Source of the DNA: Lachnospiraceae bacterium
GTDB lineage: Bacteria; Bacillota; Clostridia; Lachnospirales; Lachnospiraceae
DNA: 64,000 bases
Assembly (NCBI GenBank): GCA_021200995.1
Contig: JAJQFS010000082.1
Location: forward strand, 47,442 to 111,441
Direction of reading: 5' to 3'
In this document: positions 35,068-43,607 of the stretch, piece by piece
Position numbering within the stretch: the stretch's first letter is position 1
Layout: each line of letters begins with the position of its first letter
Notes under the pieces: model-generated
What the model saw: the letters and a program-made list of their open reading frames with translations, nothing else
Database searches by the model: none
What the model was told of the DNA's origin: nothing
Position numbers and translations under genes: made by a program

Positions 35068-36033
35068 TCACAGTTTAACCCGCTCTCCTCCGTCTCTGAG
35101 TTTCCGGAATGTCACAGGTCTTTCGTCCAGCACCGCCGCCTTCCTGATCATCGTTGCCATGCAGTCAGTGTCAGACTGTTTCTGCTCCCCGGAATAGCTT
35201 TCCTTATACTGCAAAATCTCCTGATAAAACGGGGACTGCTTCGCGTATTTCCAGAAATATTCCTCATAGGGAATGTTGTCATAACACCATGGCTTTGAGA
35301 ACAGATTGTAATGAATGAGTTTTGGGTTTGCCATCAGCGCCGTGTTTTCTCCGGCTGGCGGCATGACGTCCCAGGTTCCATCAAGCATCACCACTCTTCC
35401 CTGGCAGATCGCGTTTAAATAATCCTGGTCCGGCGCAATGCAGTCCACATGCCAGGTATTCAGCAGATGCATAAACTGATCCGCAAACTTTTCTTCTCTC
35501 AGTTTCTTTAAATTCATCACCATCACACCAGAATTGAAATAATCCGTATTTTTCACACCGATAGAATGCTCCGCGTAGTGGGACAACTCCGGCACCGCTT
35601 CCACCGCCTGATCCATGCAGACTGCCAGCAAATTATTTCCAAGCTCAGTTGCATATAATTCAGAAACATCTCCCGGCACCACAATGTCGCTGTCAAGATA
35701 AAGGCTCTTGTCATACTGCGGGAACATATCCGCGATAAAAAGTCTGAAATAAATGGTCAGCGTGAAATAATCACAGCGCAGCCAGTTTTCCTCCCGGTCC
35801 GTCAGCCACCCGTAACTGTCCTCCATGCGGATAAACTCTATCTCGAAAGGCTCTTTCACAGCGGCTTTCAGCATTGCTTTCCGCTCTTCCTTTAACCCCT
35901 GTTCCATCACTATAATTTTATAATGAAATTCCCGGGAAGCATTCTCCATCATGGAGCGCAAAGCACAGTCCAGATAGGGCGCGTAACCGTCGTCAATTGT
36001 AAAAAATACAGGTATTTCTTTCATATCATTCAC
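35068..36033 (-). CDS. family 8 glycosyltransferase
   Basis: 321 residues with the GT8 fold: FFTIDDGYAPYLDCALRSM at the start, the metal-binding DXD as SLYLDSDIVVPGDVSEL, a substrate stretch YFNSGVMVMNLKKLRE, PDQDYLNAICQGRVV and the final metal-binding HYNLFSKPWCYD. It transfers a sugar from a nucleotide donor with retention. It is 9 bp behind a second GT8 gene. No membrane segment. Acceptor unknown; lipopolysaccharide-like or protein/teichoic glycans are possible. Confidence 0.88.
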   Translation of the reverse strand: MNDMKEIPVFFTIDDGYAPYLDCALRSMMENASREFHYKIIVMEQGLKEERKAMLKAAVKEPFEIEFIRMEDSYGWLTDREENWLRCDYFTLTIYFRLFIADMFPQYDKSLYLDSDIVVPGDVSELYATELGNNLLAVCMDQAVEAVPELSHYAEHSIGVKNTDYFNSGVMVMNLKKLREEKFADQFMHLLNTWHVDCIAPDQDYLNAICQGRVVMLDGTWDVMPPAGENTALMANPKLIHYNLFSKPWCYDNIPYEEYFWKYAKQSPFYQEILQYKESYSGEQKQSDTDCMATMIRKAAVLDERPVTFRKLRDGGERVKL

Positions 36034-36042
36034 ACTTTCTTT

Positions 36043-36882
36043 TCAGCAGGCAGCTTCCTTCGCCGCACTCTGCATTCCGGCCTTCACACCTATGTATTCG
36101 GCCAGCAAATCATCATATTCATGTAATTTCAGCACGCTGTGTACCTTTTCTACTTCCCATGGCTTCACCGTCAGGGTGCGCACCCTTGGGAAGAAACGAA
36201 ACGTGGTCGAAAAATGCTGCATCACCGTGTCCTCATGAAAGCGCCTCTGGTCGTTGTACTGCCTGTTGCAGATCTTTTTATGCTCCGCCAGCTTGTTGAT
36301 CGCGGACTGATCCGGCATGAACATTTTCTTCGTCTCACAAAGGCTGCGGCAGCGTTGAAAAAGCCCCGTCTCGCGGATCTTTTTCATATTTAACAGCAGA
36401 ACGCCTGAGTTCAGATAATCGCGGTGAAACAGGTTTCTCCTGAAAAACCAGCTTCCATAATAATCCAGCACGCCCGCCAGCTCCTCATTTTCCATCTCCT
36501 GGTGATAGAAATCGCCAAAATCCCGCCGACAGACCACATCATTGTCCAGATATAAAATCCGCTCGGGCATGTCCGGAATCTGATCCGCGTACAGCCGCAG
36601 CATACAGCAGGGTGTGAAACGGGTTTCCATATTTGCGGCGGGTATCTGCTTTAAAAACAATTCCGTGGCATCGATCAGGCTGACGCGGTTTTCAGGATTT
36701 GCTTCCTTCGCCAGAAGATCCAGATACCGAACGGTTTCTTTTGTTACGGGTAGGATTTCATCATGCGAAAGCGTCATCACCAGAATATTCAGTTCTTCCG
36801 TGGCATTTTTTAACAGCGACAGGACTGAAATAATCAGGCCGTCCTCAATATTCCGGTCGCCGCAGTATAAGATATTGATCAC
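36043..36882 (-). CDS. family 8 glycosyltransferase
   Basis: 279 residues starting at a GTG at 36882 (INILYCGDRNIEDGL); AGAGGGAGAG lies upstream of that GTG. DXD is present as ILYLDNDVVCRRDF, followed by LNSGVLLLNMKKIRETGLF and PDQSAINKLAEHKK. The C-terminal metal His is likely in SVLKLHEYDD, less canonical than in the neighbour. Probably acts with the 35068 enzyme on one glycan. Confidence 0.83.
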   Translation of the reverse strand: MINILYCGDRNIEDGLIISVLSLLKNATEELNILVMTLSHDEILPVTKETVRYLDLLAKEANPENRVSLIDATELFLKQIPAANMETRFTPCCMLRLYADQIPDMPERILYLDNDVVCRRDFGDFYHQEMENEELAGVLDYYGSWFFRRNLFHRDYLNSGVLLLNMKKIRETGLFQRCRSLCETKKMFMPDQSAINKLAEHKKICNRQYNDQRRFHEDTVMQHFSTTFRFFPRVRTLTVKPWEVEKVHSVLKLHEYDDLLAEYIGVKAGMQSAAKEAAC

Positions 36883-36991
36883 GCTGTTACTCTCCCTCTT
36901 TCCGCATTTGTACAATGTACTATTTCATTTTATATCCGGCACGTCCGCCGCTCTGACTGACAGAGCTCATGATATATCCCATTGCGGCTGC

Positions 36992-37837
36992 TCATTCATC
37001 CGCCATCTTTTCATAACGGATATACTCGTACGTGCTCGCCCGGCTCCTCCCCTGCATACAGTCCGAAACCTCATCGTGCAGCTTTTTGACCGCCTCTTTT
37101 TTACTCAGGTTCGGATCCGGTAAAAACGGTCCGTCAATATAGGTGGTAATGCGGGGCTTTTCTCCACGTCGACGCTTCTGGTAGGTCGTCGTCATGCAGT
37201 AAACAGGTGCCCCAAACTGCACCGGATAATGAAAAGAAGTCTCCGGAAATGGCCTGACAAAGCTGCAGTACGGCCAGACGTGCGCCTCCGGATAAATGAT
37301 AATGCATCGTCCATGCTCCAGGTGATACCGCATGGCCTCCTGAAATGACTTCATCTGTGACAAAGACTCCGGCAAAATCAGCGCCCCCAGCATGGGAAGC
37401 AGCTTTCCCAGTACCGGGATTCCCAGGTTTGCCGCGCCCGCCACGGTAGTCAATCTTTTCGGGAAAATATACATGGCCGGGGCGAACGCATCCCCCATCG
37501 GCTGCGTATGGTTTCCGTACAGGAAAATGCCTTTCTCCCTGCATGCCTTCAATTTCTCTCTGCCGACTACCCTGATATGCAGGACAGCATATGAATAGAT
37601 ATAAGCAAATATCACCGCGATACCATACAGGATGGCCGAAACCACCCGGTACAGCGGATTTTGATGCAGCCACTGAAAATCCTTTGGCAGCCGTTTGTCC
37701 TGCTGCCCGCTCTCCACAAAATCATCCGTAAAATCGCGGTAATACCGTACTTCTTCCCTCATATCTGTTTGCATCCTGGCCTTCACGGCAGCTTTACTGC
37801 TCTTTTCCTGCACACATCCCGGCTTTTTCTTCTGCAT
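36992..37837 (-). CDS. PlsC-like acyltransferase
   Basis: About 281 residues if begun at the ATG at 37837; the reading frame is open to 37957 but the extra part is Cys/Arg-rich and unlike the family. Membrane segment near residues 60-82, active-site region LYGNHTQPMGDAFAP (one residue longer than the usual HX4D), and IIIYPEAHVWPYCSFVRPF matching the pocket motif. It precedes the two GT8 genes on the same strand. The start remains uncertain because no good ribosome site is seen. Confidence 0.78.
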   Translation of the reverse strand: MQKKKPGCVQEKSSKAAVKARMQTDMREEVRYYRDFTDDFVESGQQDKRLPKDFQWLHQNPLYRVVSAILYGIAVIFAYIYSYAVLHIRVVGREKLKACREKGIFLYGNHTQPMGDAFAPAMYIFPKRLTTVAGAANLGIPVLGKLLPMLGALILPESLSQMKSFQEAMRYHLEHGRCIIIYPEAHVWPYCSFVRPFPETSFHYPVQFGAPVYCMTTTYQKRRRGEKPRITTYIDGPFLPDPNLSKKEAVKKLHDEVSDCMQGRSRASTYEYIRYEKMADE

Positions 37838-38002
37838 ATCAATACAGTTTATACTTTCCTGCCCTCTGCATCGCTTTCTGTGCCGGTACACACCACGGCT
37901 ATCTTTCCCAGTATTTCCGAAGACGCAGCTTTCTATCCCGGCACAACTTCTCTTCACAGTACCAGGACAGTATAAGGCCTCAATTTCAACTCAGAATAAA
38001 CA

Positions 38003-38035
38003 ATCGGGCAGGAAACCTTTAATTTCCTGCCCGAT
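38003..38035 (-). terminator. terminator of sigK
   Basis: 13-bp perfect stem ATCGGGCAGGAAA / TTTCCTGCCCGAT with a 7-base loop, 20 bases past the sigK stop and followed leftward by TGTTTATT. Confidence 0.8.
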
Positions 38036-38056
38036 CGCCTTTTCATATCCATTCCA

Positions 38057-38698
38057 TTACAGATATTCCGCCTCGCGGAACACACGCCTGAGTTTCTCCA
38101 GTGCCTTTTTCTCCAGCCTCGATACATAACTCCTCGATATCTGAAAGTGCTCCCCTACCTGAGACTGCGTATATACCCTACCGCCATTTAATCCATAGCG
38201 CATGGTCAGGATTTCTTTCTCCTTTTCCGTCAGGACACTGTTTAACGCCTGCGTCAGAAAGGTAAGCGTCTCCCGCTCCTCTGCGTCCGCGGTCATATCC
38301 TCATCCTGCGTACACGCATCGATGATCTGAATCTCATTGCCCTCTTTATCCGTCCCCATCGGTTCATAGAGGGAGACCTCGCGGGAAAACTTCTTTTTGG
38401 TGCGTAACATCATGAGAAGTTCATTTTCAATACACCGGCACGCGTACGTCGCGAGCTTTCCGCGCCCGGCGTCAAAGGTATCAATGGCTTTTAAAAGTCC
38501 CAGGATACCGATGGATATATAGTCCTCCGCCTCCTGCCCGGGACCCTGATATTTCCTTGCGATGTGGGCCACTAACCGGAGGTTGTGCATGATCAGTTTA
38601 TCTCTGGCAAGGAATGCCGCCTCCTCGTCCTCCCCGTGCAGAAGCTTCAGATACTGCGCTTCCTCCGCGGGGGAAAGAGGCTTTAGGAAGGTCTGCAT
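38057..38698 (-). CDS. sigK: sporulation RNA polymerase sigma factor SigK, uninterrupted
   Basis: 213 residues. Region 2 is visible as NLRLVAHIARKYQGPGQEAED, ISIGILGLLKAIDTFDAGRG and LATYACRCIENELLM; SLYEPMGTDKEGNEIQIID is diagnostic for the SigK/SigE group; region 4.2 is YTQSQVGEHFQISRSYVSRLEKKALEKL. The ATG at 38698 follows GGAGG. SigK directs late mother-cell genes in spore formation. The gene is continuous, with no skin-type insertion. The organism is therefore probably spore-forming, or recently was. Confidence 0.88.
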   Translation of the reverse strand: MQTFLKPLSPAEEAQYLKLLHGEDEEAAFLARDKLIMHNLRLVAHIARKYQGPGQEAEDYISIGILGLLKAIDTFDAGRGKLATYACRCIENELLMMLRTKKKFSREVSLYEPMGTDKEGNEIQIIDACTQDEDMTADAEERETLTFLTQALNSVLTEKEKEILTMRYGLNGGRVYTQSQVGEHFQISRSYVSRLEKKALEKLRRVFREAEYL

Positions 38699-38747
38699 TT
38701 CAGCCTCCAAAAAACCCTTTCTACCAGTATGTGTGACAAAAAAAGAG

Positions 38748-38787
38748 AAGTGCCTTTCCGAATTTTTTTACTTCCGGAAGGGCACTT
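38748..38787 (-). terminator. terminator of the 38811 small ORF, upstream of sigK
   Basis: Arms 38748-38760 and 38775-38787 (one mismatch), followed leftward by CTCTTTTTTTG. Confidence 0.75.
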
Positions 38788-38810
38788 CCCGCGACCGTTA
38801 CAGTAAATCT

Positions 38811-38990
38811 TTAAGTATCCCAGTCAATAGCATTATGCGGTACCGTTGGCGCTGTGTCCAATCTGGCAGCCTTTATTGCTTCTATTTCGTCTGGTTCCGG
38901 AGCATCTTCAGGGACAAGCTGCGTATCTGCTGAGTTAATGTATTTAACCGCATTCTTTTTGTACTCTATCTGCAACGCTTCGCCCTCCAT
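38811..38990 (-). pseudogene. 59-residue hybrid: RelE/ParE toxin start joined to an antitoxin-type C-terminus
   Basis: ATG at 38990, TAA at 38811. The first part, LQIEYKKNAVKYINSAD, looks like the first strand and helix of RelE/ParE toxins. The second part, LVPEDAPEPDEIEAIKAARL and then VPHNAIDWD, looks like the acidic C-terminus of small antitoxins. A deletion joining a toxin gene to a neighbouring antitoxin gene in frame would give this product. Both matches are from memory of family sequence, so the call is tentative. It has its own terminator and could still be expressed. Confidence 0.45.
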
Positions 38991-39277
38991 TATTGGTGTT
39001 CATTCAAGTTCCCGTTGTTAATACAACTATATCAACGTTTTATCTCTATAACAAGCAATAATTTAATAAAATCAAAAATTTTATAATGTACTTCTTGTAA
39101 ATAAATTGCTCGTGTTATATCATGAGTAAAAGACACTCATGATCCAATTCGCCGTTCGCCACGAGTGAGCACGCTCCCTCGGACTCGCTTGCGCTCATTA
39201 TATCGTATAACTGATCATTGCAAAATAAGCCAAATCGCATTACCACATAGTACATAAAGGGAAAAGAGGTATCTGCC
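38991..39277. other. intergenic region with a short hairpin
   Basis: AT-rich, no gene seen. ATCATGAGT and ACTCATGAT (39119-39143) form a 9-bp stem with a 7-base loop. Confidence 0.5.
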
Positions 39278-39463
39278 ATGTGCCAGGCAATTCAAACTTT
39301 AAATGAAAGAGCTGCTGAAAAAGCGGCAAATGAACGGCAGATTGAGGTCTTGTTACAGAGTGTCAAGAATCTGATGAAAAATTTAGGTCTGTCTTCCGAC
39401 CAGGCCATGGATGTGCTGGGTATCTCTAATAGCGACCGCAATTCCATTGCATCAAAGCTTTAA
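39278..39463 (+). CDS. small helical protein, possible Rpn/PD-(D/E)XK transposase C-terminal remnant
   Basis: 61 residues, all helix-prone: ERAAEKAANERQIEVLL and LMKNLGLSSDQAMDVLGIS. Ends of Rpn-family (recombination-promoting nuclease) proteins have this style. AAGAGGT precedes the ATG and an intrinsic terminator follows at 39495-39536, so it may be a real short gene. A fragment of its 5' end is repeated at 40629-40659. Confidence 0.45.
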   Translation: MCQAIQTLNERAAEKAANERQIEVLLQSVKNLMKNLGLSSDQAMDVLGISNSDRNSIASKL

Positions 39464-39494
39464 ATCTCAGTAGCTTCTCTTTCGTACGGCAAAA

Positions 39495-39536
39495 CCTCCA
39501 GTCAGGTAACGAATGAACGACCTGACTGAAGCTTTT
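39495..39536 (+). terminator. terminator after the 39278 gene
   Basis: AGTCAGGT / ACCTGACT core stem extended with one mismatch, followed by CTTTTTAT. Confidence 0.65.
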
Positions 39537-39766
39537 TATGGGAATAATGTTGCGGTGGACGAATATTGGGGCAATGACGGCGAAGCTCCAAAGTGGCTAC
39601 TAGATATGAATATCGGGAGTAAAATCAAATGAAAGGCGTTGAAAATATTGCACTTGAGTTTTGTCGTGAGAACGATATAGAAGTAACGCTGTCATACGAT
39701 ATGCCTGCAGGATATGAAACTGCGAGAAAGAAATCCTGCCAAATACCCTATGCAAAAACTACCTGA
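39513..39766 (+). pseudogene. two tiny overlapping ORFs, likely remnants of a mobile-element gene pair
   Basis: 39513-39632 encodes FYGNNVAVDEYWGNDGEAPK and more; its TGA overlaps ATG 39629, which starts a 45-codon ORF with ENIALEFCRENDIEVTLSYD and MPAGYETA. The second is like the start of short metallopeptidase-like proteins often found in accessory regions, cut off early. The first start lies inside the terminator stem, so expression as annotated is doubtful. Confidence 0.35.
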
Positions 39767-39850
39767 TTACCGATTATGCCACCTTTGCATAATCAATAAC
39801 AGAAAACTCCTTCGAAACCGCGAAAAAGTCGAAATCGCACAAAGCAAAGA

Positions 39851-39885
39851 CAAGCGAGCTGTCCCTCTAATGGACGGCTCGCTTG
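39851..39885 (+). terminator. intrinsic terminator
   Basis: CAAGCGAGCTGTCC / GGACGGCTCGCTTG (one G-U pair), then CTTTTGC. It can also serve the PIN gene on the other strand only poorly. Confidence 0.65.
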
Positions 39886-39918
39886 CTTTTGCGGTAAAAA
39901 CACATAATTAACACTCAT

Positions 39919-40346
39919 TCAATAAATCCAACTATCAATAATCTCACATTTTATTTCTTCAAACTGCAGTAATTGCCTGTCGTTTGTCAGAAACAGATCG
40001 CAGCCTGACTCACATGCCGCTGCCAGTTGTAGCGCATCCATTGCTTTAAAATCTTTAAACTTGGCTCGAATACGTGCGGCTTTTTGAGCTATCGCCCTGT
40101 CAATTTCAATGATTTCTATCCCGGCATCTTCGCAAAAGTCATAGAACCTTTCAATTAAACTATAATTTCCCATGCGGTAAGGATACACACAGTATTCCTC
40201 CGCCGTAATCGCCGAAGAAACAAGCATTCTATCCTGCTCAAGACATTCCTCAAGGAATTTTTTACCACATTGTGATAGAGCGGATGTTCTTCAAGATAGT
40301 ATATCAGAGGTGCCGTGTCAATAAACACCTTATTAAATTCTGTCAT
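39919..40346 (-). pseudogene. PIN-domain (VapC-type) toxin, single-base frameshift
   Basis: The N-terminus from ATG 40346, TEFNKVFIDTAPLIYYLEEH, carries the first PIN Asp. After an A6 tract (40258-40263, read as A on the minus strand) the frame shifts; adding one A gives continuous VVKKFLEECLEQDRMLVSS and then ITAEEYCVYPYR. The rest, FKDFKAMDALQLAAACESGC and LFLTNDRQLL, has the later PIN acids. PIN toxins are Mg-dependent RNases. The gene overlaps the antitoxin 40333-40548 by 14 bp, a normal toxin-antitoxin arrangement. As read it cannot make active toxin. Confidence 0.82.
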
Positions 40347-40548
40347 TTCCCCGCATCTCCTCCATATATGTCTCCACATTTTTACCTCTTTCTGTGGGAG
40401 TCGCATATTGATTCAGATCTAGCTTTCTGCGCTCACGCCCTGAAGTTGAAGTTTCCAACACCACAATCAACCTCTGTCCTTTTTTCATCTCAATTTCTTT
40501 ATCCAGCACGATACTGTTTCCGTTGTAATAGCCATTCACTGCCAACAT
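40333..40548 (-). CDS. small antitoxin-like protein paired with the PIN toxin
   Basis: 71 residues. The N-terminal half, VNGYYNGNSIVLDKEIEMKK then GQRLIVVLE, is a small beta domain like AF2212/DUF2281-type antitoxins; the charged C-terminal half (TERGKNVETYMEEMRG) would wrap the toxin. AAGGAGGTG-type ribosome site precedes. It overlaps the toxin start by 14 bp. Confidence 0.65.
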   Translation of the reverse strand: MLAVNGYYNGNSIVLDKEIEMKKGQRLIVVLETSTSGRERRKLDLNQYATPTERGKNVETYMEEMRGNDRI

Positions 40549-40628
40549 AAAAACACCTCCTTGCAGTTTTCATCATTATACTCCCCATTTATTATCCGGG
40601 CAACTGATTTTATGATTAAATTTTCAGT

Positions 40629-40659
40629 AGGCAATTCAAACATTAAATGAAAGAGCTGC
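40629..40659 (+). repeat. 31-bp direct copy of the start of the 39278 gene
   Basis: Matches 39285-39315 with one mismatch, and is followed by CTGAAGCTTTT as in the terminator at 39525-39535. The two copies bracket the PIN/antitoxin module. Confidence 0.7.
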
Positions 40660-40672
40660 CTGAAGCTTTTCA

Positions 40673-41821
40673 TCAATCATACACAGAAAGCACTCCATAA
40701 TACTTGGAAATTGTTGATTTATCTTTGACATACTGTCCTTCTGTGTCCAGCCGGTAATTCAGCAGAATATAATCCATGTCGTGCAAGAGGTAATACAGCT
40801 TTTCAGCATGTTCCACATCATGGGTTTCAGCGGCAAGTCTTGCTTCATCAATGATTTGCTGCAGATCGTTTTTCAACGCCTCATTTAAAACGGATCCCTG
40901 TATTTCCTCCAGTAACTGCGCAAACTCTTCGGCGCTGTATTTATTCTCCGCTACAACCTTATTTCCATACTTTTCATAATACTCAGTCTCCGTCAGGCCT
41001 TCCTGACTCATAATTTCCTGTATTGTCTGTTCATCATCGCCGGTAGCCCATCCGATCTGAATTTCACCGCTTTCGTCAAAATAGTTCCATTTCAGATCAT
41101 CCGGGTCAGACAGGCGCGAAAAGAAATTGTCATATATAATCAAGGATTCCATTTTGGTATCCGCCTCTTTCATCAGGGAACAGAGGTGTTCAGCGTCTTC
41201 CTCAGACATTCCATCCAGTACAATTTCTCTCATTGCCATCACATCAGCCTTGTCCGGAGCTGTTATTTCAACGCTGCCCGCTTCCTCCTGATCTGCCTCC
41301 GATACCCCTGTCAATTCATCCAAAACATCCGAATCCTCCATGAAAGATTCGTCCATTGTCTCTTCGATACCGTTAGTTGCGGTCACTCGTTCCCGAAAAT
41401 TAGTCATGTTTTCAAACGAAACAGCTTCGATCGGGAAATCGGTCTGCCCTTTATCCGCATATGAAACAACATATACCTGGCCCTCTGACATGAGCTTAAA
41501 AAATGAGTAAAATGGTCCATTCATTCCCGATAGATCTATGAAACCTGTACTTCCAACTGTCAGTAGCCCCACGTTAACACCGGATAAGGAAACGTCTTCA
41601 AAGTCAATCACCTCACCTCGGACATTATAGTTTTCAAGGTCAATTTCAACAATTTGAATACACACATAGGCATAATCGCCATCTAACTCCGGCATATCGG
41701 AAGCATTTTCGTTATCATCCGAAGAGCGCAGCAGCATAAACACACAGAATACAAGTGCCAGAGTTTCGATTGGGATTAATATTCTTCTATAGCGTTGTAG
41801 TAGATTTACTAAATTTCTCAT
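40673..41821 (-). CDS. membrane-anchored extracytoplasmic protein of unknown function
   Basis: 382 residues. One membrane segment near residues 14-32, then an outside region with a beta-rich first part (YAYVCIQIVEIDLENYNVRG) and an acidic helical second part. No family recognised. GGAGGTG precedes the ATG. It follows the 41851 gene by 29 bp on the same strand, probably one operon with 43001 and 41851. Confidence 0.6.
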   Translation of the reverse strand: MRNLVNLLQRYRRILIPIETLALVFCVFMLLRSSDDNENASDMPELDGDYAYVCIQIVEIDLENYNVRGEVIDFEDVSLSGVNVGLLTVGSTGFIDLSGMNGPFYSFFKLMSEGQVYVVSYADKGQTDFPIEAVSFENMTNFRERVTATNGIEETMDESFMEDSDVLDELTGVSEADQEEAGSVEITAPDKADVMAMREIVLDGMSEEDAEHLCSLMKEADTKMESLIIYDNFFSRLSDPDDLKWNYFDESGEIQIGWATGDDEQTIQEIMSQEGLTETEYYEKYGNKVVAENKYSAEEFAQLLEEIQGSVLNEALKNDLQQIIDEARLAAETHDVEHAEKLYYLLHDMDYILLNYRLDTEGQYVKDKSTISKYYGVLSVYD

Positions 41822-41850
41822 CAGAACACCTCCGGAAATGTCTTTTTCCC

Positions 41851-42873
41851 TTACCCCTTCGCCGCCGGAATCTCCTTCAGATACGACTCGTCCAGCAATG
41901 CCACAATCTCCCTGTAGCTGTAATACGGAATATCATTACATTTCACAGCCTGTTCGGACGGATAAACCGCCTCCAGCGCCGCGGCGTATTCCTCCGCGCC
42001 GAGCTCCTCGCCGTCCCAGTAATAGCGGTCCTCGTCCAGGTTATTGCCGCTCCATTCGATCTCACCATCATGCATCGCCCACAGACCCCGACAACCTGTC
42101 GCGATCAGCGTTACCTGTCCATCCACGATACTGTAGACATCATCCGTGTAAAGCCCCATATTGCCCTCCGCGTTGAGCAGCAGATTCCCATAGGGAATAT
42201 AGGAATAATACAGACGGTTGGATTGTGTGGCATATACTGTCCCGTCATTGTAATGCAGGATGAGGAAGCCGGTGGCCTCATCCGGCCCCGAGACAATAAG
42301 CTCCGGGTAATTGTCGTCATCCATATAAATCAGCTGGTAGCCCATATAATCGGAACCTGCCACATTTTCCATGATATATTGAACATAAGCCGTCAGTCTC
42401 TCCTGCATGTCGTCGTCCGCAATCTCGATCTCGTTAACGATTTCCATGCCGTAAACACTGTCCTCATTGAGCCTGACTCCAAAGCTTAACGGCACCTCAT
42501 CGTCCGCGGTCAGCCCTGTCAAAGCCGTCGCAGTGATTACAAACACCTCGTCAGTAAAACCGTTCCTGAAAATATGGATACTGTCCGAAACCACTGTATT
42601 CCCAATGCCATCTGCCTGCTGGTCTTTATATACTTCATGATCATTCAGCATCGCCTCTGCCGACTCATAAAGTTCAGGATATTCCTCACGGCTTACGAGC
42701 ATACCCGAATAATGTTCCTCGTCTGAGAGAGATGTGTCTTCAGCCTCCTGCTCATCCGGCAGAAGGCTGTCAAAGGAGCGTGGAACCATCCGCCAGCAAA
42801 GCGCCGCCCCAATCAAGGCGACCAACACAATCATTCCCACCCGGAAATTTCTTTTAGAATTCTTCTCTCCCAT
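41851..42873 (-). CDS. membrane-anchored extracytoplasmic protein of unknown function
   Basis: 340 residues, membrane segment 12-28, then an outside domain. The middle part (YQLIYMDDDNYPELIVSGPD, FLILHYNDGTVYA) resembles the repeat style of integrin/VCBS-like surface proteins. AAGGAAT precedes the ATG. No family is named. Confidence 0.6.
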   Translation of the reverse strand: MGEKNSKRNFRVGMIVLVALIGAALCWRMVPRSFDSLLPDEQEAEDTSLSDEEHYSGMLVSREEYPELYESAEAMLNDHEVYKDQQADGIGNTVVSDSIHIFRNGFTDEVFVITATALTGLTADDEVPLSFGVRLNEDSVYGMEIVNEIEIADDDMQERLTAYVQYIMENVAGSDYMGYQLIYMDDDNYPELIVSGPDEATGFLILHYNDGTVYATQSNRLYYSYIPYGNLLLNAEGNMGLYTDDVYSIVDGQVTLIATGCRGLWAMHDGEIEWSGNNLDEDRYYWDGEELGAEEYAAALEAVYPSEQAVKCNDIPYYSYREIVALLDESYLKEIPAAKG

Positions 42874-42902
42874 ATTCCTTATCCCCCTCAGACATTCTTA
42901 TT

Positions 42903-42947
42903 TTTTACTCAAACTTCCCATAGTAAAAATGGGAAGTCTGAGTAAAA
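42903..42947. terminator. long hairpin between 41851 and 43001 genes
   Basis: About 18-bp stem (42903-42921 / 42929-42947) with one mismatch, A-rich on one side and T-rich on the other. It follows the 43001 gene on the minus strand. Confidence 0.55.
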
Positions 42948-43000
42948 TTATTATGATAGAATCATTTCGGTGTGTCAAGAAGAGGCAGACGCCCGATTTC

Positions 43001-43504
43001 TTAAGATTTCCTGAAGCTGCCGCCGCATGATATAACCGTGATGCCTCGCAAAAAGAATTCCACAACATACAACACGCCGGTGTTTTCATTCCAGAAAAGA
43101 AAGATTTCATCTCTGCCATCCTCATCCTGTTGATACCAATACAGACAGTACGCATAGTCAGGAAACTCTTCCTGCGGGACACCAATCTGACTCAGCCATT
43201 CATCGCAAGCCACCACATAGCTGACATATACTCCCATCTGCCATGAAAACATTTCATCGATCGGTTCAGGGTTTTCGCAGGAAAATACATGATAACGGAT
43301 TCCATCTCCAAAGACAGAAGCCTCCGATTCCAGGCTGTAGATTTCAGAATAATGCGCTTCCTTCGGCAGTGAAAAGCCCCAGTTGATATTAAGAGTCGTG
43401 GAGTAATCGGTCATCCTGTCCCAGATCGCATTCGCTCCAGCAAACACAAGACAGAGACAGACTACTACACAGGCCATGACTATCCAGATTTTTCTCTTTT
43501 TCAT
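43001..43504 (-). CDS. small membrane-anchored protein of unknown function
   Basis: 167 residues from ATG 43504 (MKKRKIWIVMACVVVCLCLVF starts a membrane segment at 6-24), then an outside domain with CLYWYQQDEDGRDEIFLFWN. Upstream in-frame codons to 43573 are Gln/Glu-rich and less likely. No family recognised. Confidence 0.55.
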   Translation of the reverse strand: MKKRKIWIVMACVVVCLCLVFAGANAIWDRMTDYSTTLNINWGFSLPKEAHYSEIYSLESEASVFGDGIRYHVFSCENPEPIDEMFSWQMGVYVSYVVACDEWLSQIGVPQEEFPDYAYCLYWYQQDEDGRDEIFLFWNENTGVLYVVEFFLRGITVISCGGSFRKS

Positions 43505-43607
43505 TCCGTACCGCCATTCCTGAGTTTCCTTATATCGCTCATGTTCATTTCTTTTCTGAGAGTTCGTTTGCATGATAATTTCACTTTTTCAAATCCTGAT
43601 GCCCCTA

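Noticed and set aside
38057-38698. sigK split by a prophage-like element
   Set aside because: The gene is continuous from start to stop with all sigma regions.
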